A DNA stretch of 7,512 nt from Sphingopyxis sp. (lineage in GTDB: Bacteria; Pseudomonadota; Alphaproteobacteria; Sphingomonadales; Sphingomonadaceae): positions 1 through 7,512 of the forward strand of contig JAAUPH010000113.1 of assembly GCA_012035435.1 (NCBI GenBank), read 5' to 3'. Below are positions 5,977 to 7,512 of this stretch, one piece after another (positions within the stretch are counted from its first letter, which is position 1; the number at the start of each line of letters is the position of its first letter). Under the pieces are notes generated by a model. That model saw only the letters and a program-made list of their open reading frames with translations, made no database searches and was not told where the DNA came from. Made by a program: the position numbers and the translations under genes.

Positions 5977-6984
5977 TTGCCAGCGCATGACCCACGCATC
6001 TGCCCCCGGATTTTGGACGCTTTACAGGCACGCGCTGCCGCAATCTCGGGAGGACGGGCGTCTGGACTGCGGATGCTGGACAGTGGCGGAACATTGGCGC
6101 TAGTGCTGGACGTGACGGGTCTTGAGGCGGATGGGCACAAGCCGCTCGAAGATATGGTGCGGGCAGGTTTGTTAGCCGAAGCGGGGGTCGGCGCAGTCAA
6201 GATCGCGCTCACCCGGTCACGTCATCAGCTCAGCATCATCGCGGTCGGCAGCGGCAAGGGCGGGGTCGGCAAATCGACGCTGTCGACCAATATCGCCATC
6301 GCCTTGGCGCGGCAGGGGCGCAAGGTCGGGCTGGTCGATGCCGATATCTATGGCCCGTCGCAGCCGCGGCTGATGGGCATTGAAGGGCAAAGACCTGAGG
6401 CACGCGGATCGAAACTGGTGCCGGTGGACAGCGCCTATGGCGTGGCTTTGCTCTCGACCGGCCAGATCGCGGCACCGGGCCAAGCCATTGCATGGCGCGG
6501 GCCGATGGCGGGCAAGGCGCTGGAGCAGTTGGTCGATGCGGCGTGGGGCGACACCGAAGTGCTGATTGTCGATTTGCCCCCCGGCACCGGCGATGTGCAG
6601 CTGTCGATGATCAGCAAGCATAAGCCGATGGGCGCGGTGATCGTGTCGACGCCGCAGGACCTGGCGCTGATGGACGCGACGCGCGCAGTCGGGCTCTTCG
6701 AGCAGGCCGATGTTCCGATCATCGGCATGGTCGAAAATATGGCGGGATATTTATGCCCGCATTGCGGTGAATTTTCCGATCCCTTTGGCAGTGGCGGGGC
6801 CGAGGCAGCGGCTGCCACCATGGGGCTGGATTTCCTCGGCCGTGTCCCGCTCGACATCGGCATTCGTACCGCCAGTGATGAGGGCACACCACCAGCGGCG
6901 CGCGACGATGCGCTGGCGCAGCCGTTCCTGACAATAGCCGCGCGGATTGGCGCATGGCTCGATATCCGCAAAGCAGCAGGCTGA
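5977..6984 (+). CDS. mrp: Mrp/ApbC (NBP35-like) P-loop iron-sulfur cluster carrier
   Basis: A cytosolic ATPase that binds a labile 4Fe-4S cluster at a dimer interface and passes it to apo-proteins. Counting from 5977, an N-terminal MIP18-like (DUF59) domain spans about 11-80 (LALVLDVTGLE, VGAVKIALT). The deviant Walker A GSGKGGVGKST is at 91-101, and DADIYGPSQPR at 121-131 is the Mrp signature. VDLPPGTGDVQL is at 198-209. The cluster-binding CPHC pair is C260 and C263, followed by EFSDPFGSGG. At 335 residues the length is normal. The open frame starts at TTG 5977, but ATG 5987 may be the real start. Restoring one C in the run 6003-6007 gives MTHASAPRILDALQ and 332 residues, more like family N-termini than MPAHDPRICP. 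No clear ribosome site supports either. The stop overlaps the next gene's start. Confidence 0.93.
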   Translation: MPAHDPRICPRILDALQARAAAISGGRASGLRMLDSGGTLALVLDVTGLEADGHKPLEDMVRAGLLAEAGVGAVKIALTRSRHQLSIIAVGSGKGGVGKSTLSTNIAIALARQGRKVGLVDADIYGPSQPRLMGIEGQRPEARGSKLVPVDSAYGVALLSTGQIAAPGQAIAWRGPMAGKALEQLVDAAWGDTEVLIVDLPPGTGDVQLSMISKHKPMGAVIVSTPQDLALMDATRAVGLFEQADVPIIGMVENMAGYLCPHCGEFSDPFGSGGAEAAAATMGLDFLGRVPLDIGIRTASDEGTPPAARDDALAQPFLTIAARIGAWLDIRKAAG

Positions 6985-7406
6985 TGGCGATGAACGACGA
7001 CGGCGAAATTCGCGCACTGCTGCGCCAGAAGCGGCGGATCGCGGTGATTGGTGCGTCGCCTAATCCAGCGCGCGATTCGAACCGCGTGCTTGGCTTTCTG
7101 GTGGCGCAAGGGCATGATGTGATCGCGGTAAACCCCGGCCATGCTGGCGGCACAATCCACGGCGCACCCGTAGTCGCCAGCCTGGCCGACATCAACCCGC
7201 CCGCCGAACTGGTCGATATCTTCCGCAACAGCGAGGCGGCGGGTGACGCCGTCGACGACGCGATAGCGCATGGCGCAAACGCGGTGTGGATGCAGCTGGG
7301 TGTTATCAACCCTGAAGCCGCCGCACGAGCCGAAGCAGCGGGGTTGGTTGTGGTGATGGACCGCTGTCCCAAGATCGAGATTCCTCGGCTGGGCTTGCTG
7401 AAATGA
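6984..7406 (+). CDS. small CoA-binding-domain protein (YccU-like Rossmann fold)
   Basis: A 140-residue single-domain protein of the CoA-binding family, related to the N-terminal domain of succinyl-CoA synthetase alpha and acyl-CoA synthetases. The nucleotide-binding loop is IAVIGASPNPARDSNRV near residues 18-34. VIAVNPGHAGGTIHG is followed by VDIFRNSEA, VWMQLGV and a closing VVMDRCPKIEIPRL, whose Cys is conserved in the YccU group. The group has no well-established biochemical role, so none is claimed. ATG 6984 overlaps the mrp TGA by one base (TGATG), with AGCAGG about four bases upstream, indicating translational coupling. ATG 6990 is a possible alternative; an in-frame start at 6954 would lie deep within mrp and adds non-family residues. 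Intact, last gene of the pair. Confidence 0.88.
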   Translation: MAMNDDGEIRALLRQKRRIAVIGASPNPARDSNRVLGFLVAQGHDVIAVNPGHAGGTIHGAPVVASLADINPPAELVDIFRNSEAAGDAVDDAIAHGANAVWMQLGVINPEAAARAEAAGLVVVMDRCPKIEIPRLGLLK

Positions 7407-7426
7407 GGGGTCAAATGGCACTCATC

Positions 7427-7502
7427 GTGCTTCGGCGCAGGCCGGAGCTTTGGCAGGCACGCGCGCTGAGTGCGGCCAAGGCTCCGGCCTGCGCCGGAGC
7501 AC
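7427..7502. repeat. extragenic palindromic repeat downstream of the mrp operon
   Basis: Arms of 25 bases at 7427-7451 and 7478-7502 are reverse complements with only two mismatches. The left arm reads GTGCTTCGGCGCAGGCC onward and the right arm ends CTGCGCCGGAGCAC. They are separated by 26 bases. GC-rich 'ccggcctgcgccgg' palindromes like this are frequent in sphingomonad intergenic DNA. Its place about 20 bases after the stop suggests it could also end or protect the mrp transcript, although no U-tract follows. Confidence 0.65.
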
Positions 7503-7512
7503 GGCGGTTCAC

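Noticed and set aside
6435..7421. Long minus-strand open frame (328 codons) opposite mrp and the CoA-binding gene
   Set aside because: Shadow of two intact conserved genes in high-GC DNA.

Overview
The window looks like a high-GC alphaproteobacterium of the sphingomonad type. The evidence is the protein style of the Do-like protease, HflK/HflC, RlmN and the GDSL arylesterase, plus two extragenic palindromes of a kind common between sphingomonad genes. There is no rRNA, tRNA, CRISPR array, transposase or phage gene.

Layout. (1) Bases 1-859, plus strand: a mosaic. A scrap of an Ig/cadherin-like adhesin repeat (about 3-132) runs into a scrap resembling the C-terminus of the type IV pilus protein PilN (about 134-307), which runs in frame into an SGNH/GDSL arylesterase lacking its N-terminus (about 305-859). 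This looks like a chimeric sequence end, not a natural gene. (2) Bases 860-965: a palindromic repeat between convergent genes. (3) Bases 966-5818, minus strand, in transcription order: hflK, hflC, a periplasmic Do-like (DegP/HtrA) serine protease, and rlmN. HflK and HflC form the membrane complex that regulates the FtsH protease. DegP degrades or holds damaged envelope proteins. RlmN methylates A2503 of 23S rRNA and A37 of some tRNAs. The first three are a protein-quality-control set; rlmN is a downstream passenger. (4) Bases 5819-5976: a compact divergent promoter region. (5) Bases 5977-7406, plus strand: mrp (apbC), an ATP-dependent Fe-S carrier, overlapping a small CoA-binding Rossmann protein. 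(6) Bases 7407-7512: a second palindromic repeat.

Sequence quality is the main theme. rlmN, hflC and hflK are each split by a single-base frameshift in a short homopolymer run (CCCC at 1445-1448, CCC at 4447-4449, AAAA at 5562-5565). The adhesin scrap has another at 42-45, and the mrp start suggests one at 6003-6007. Adding or removing one base restores a full-length, family-typical protein each time. This points to sequencing or assembly error, not gene decay. No new biological system is convincingly visible; the conserved operon is ordinary housekeeping and the oddities are mostly technical.
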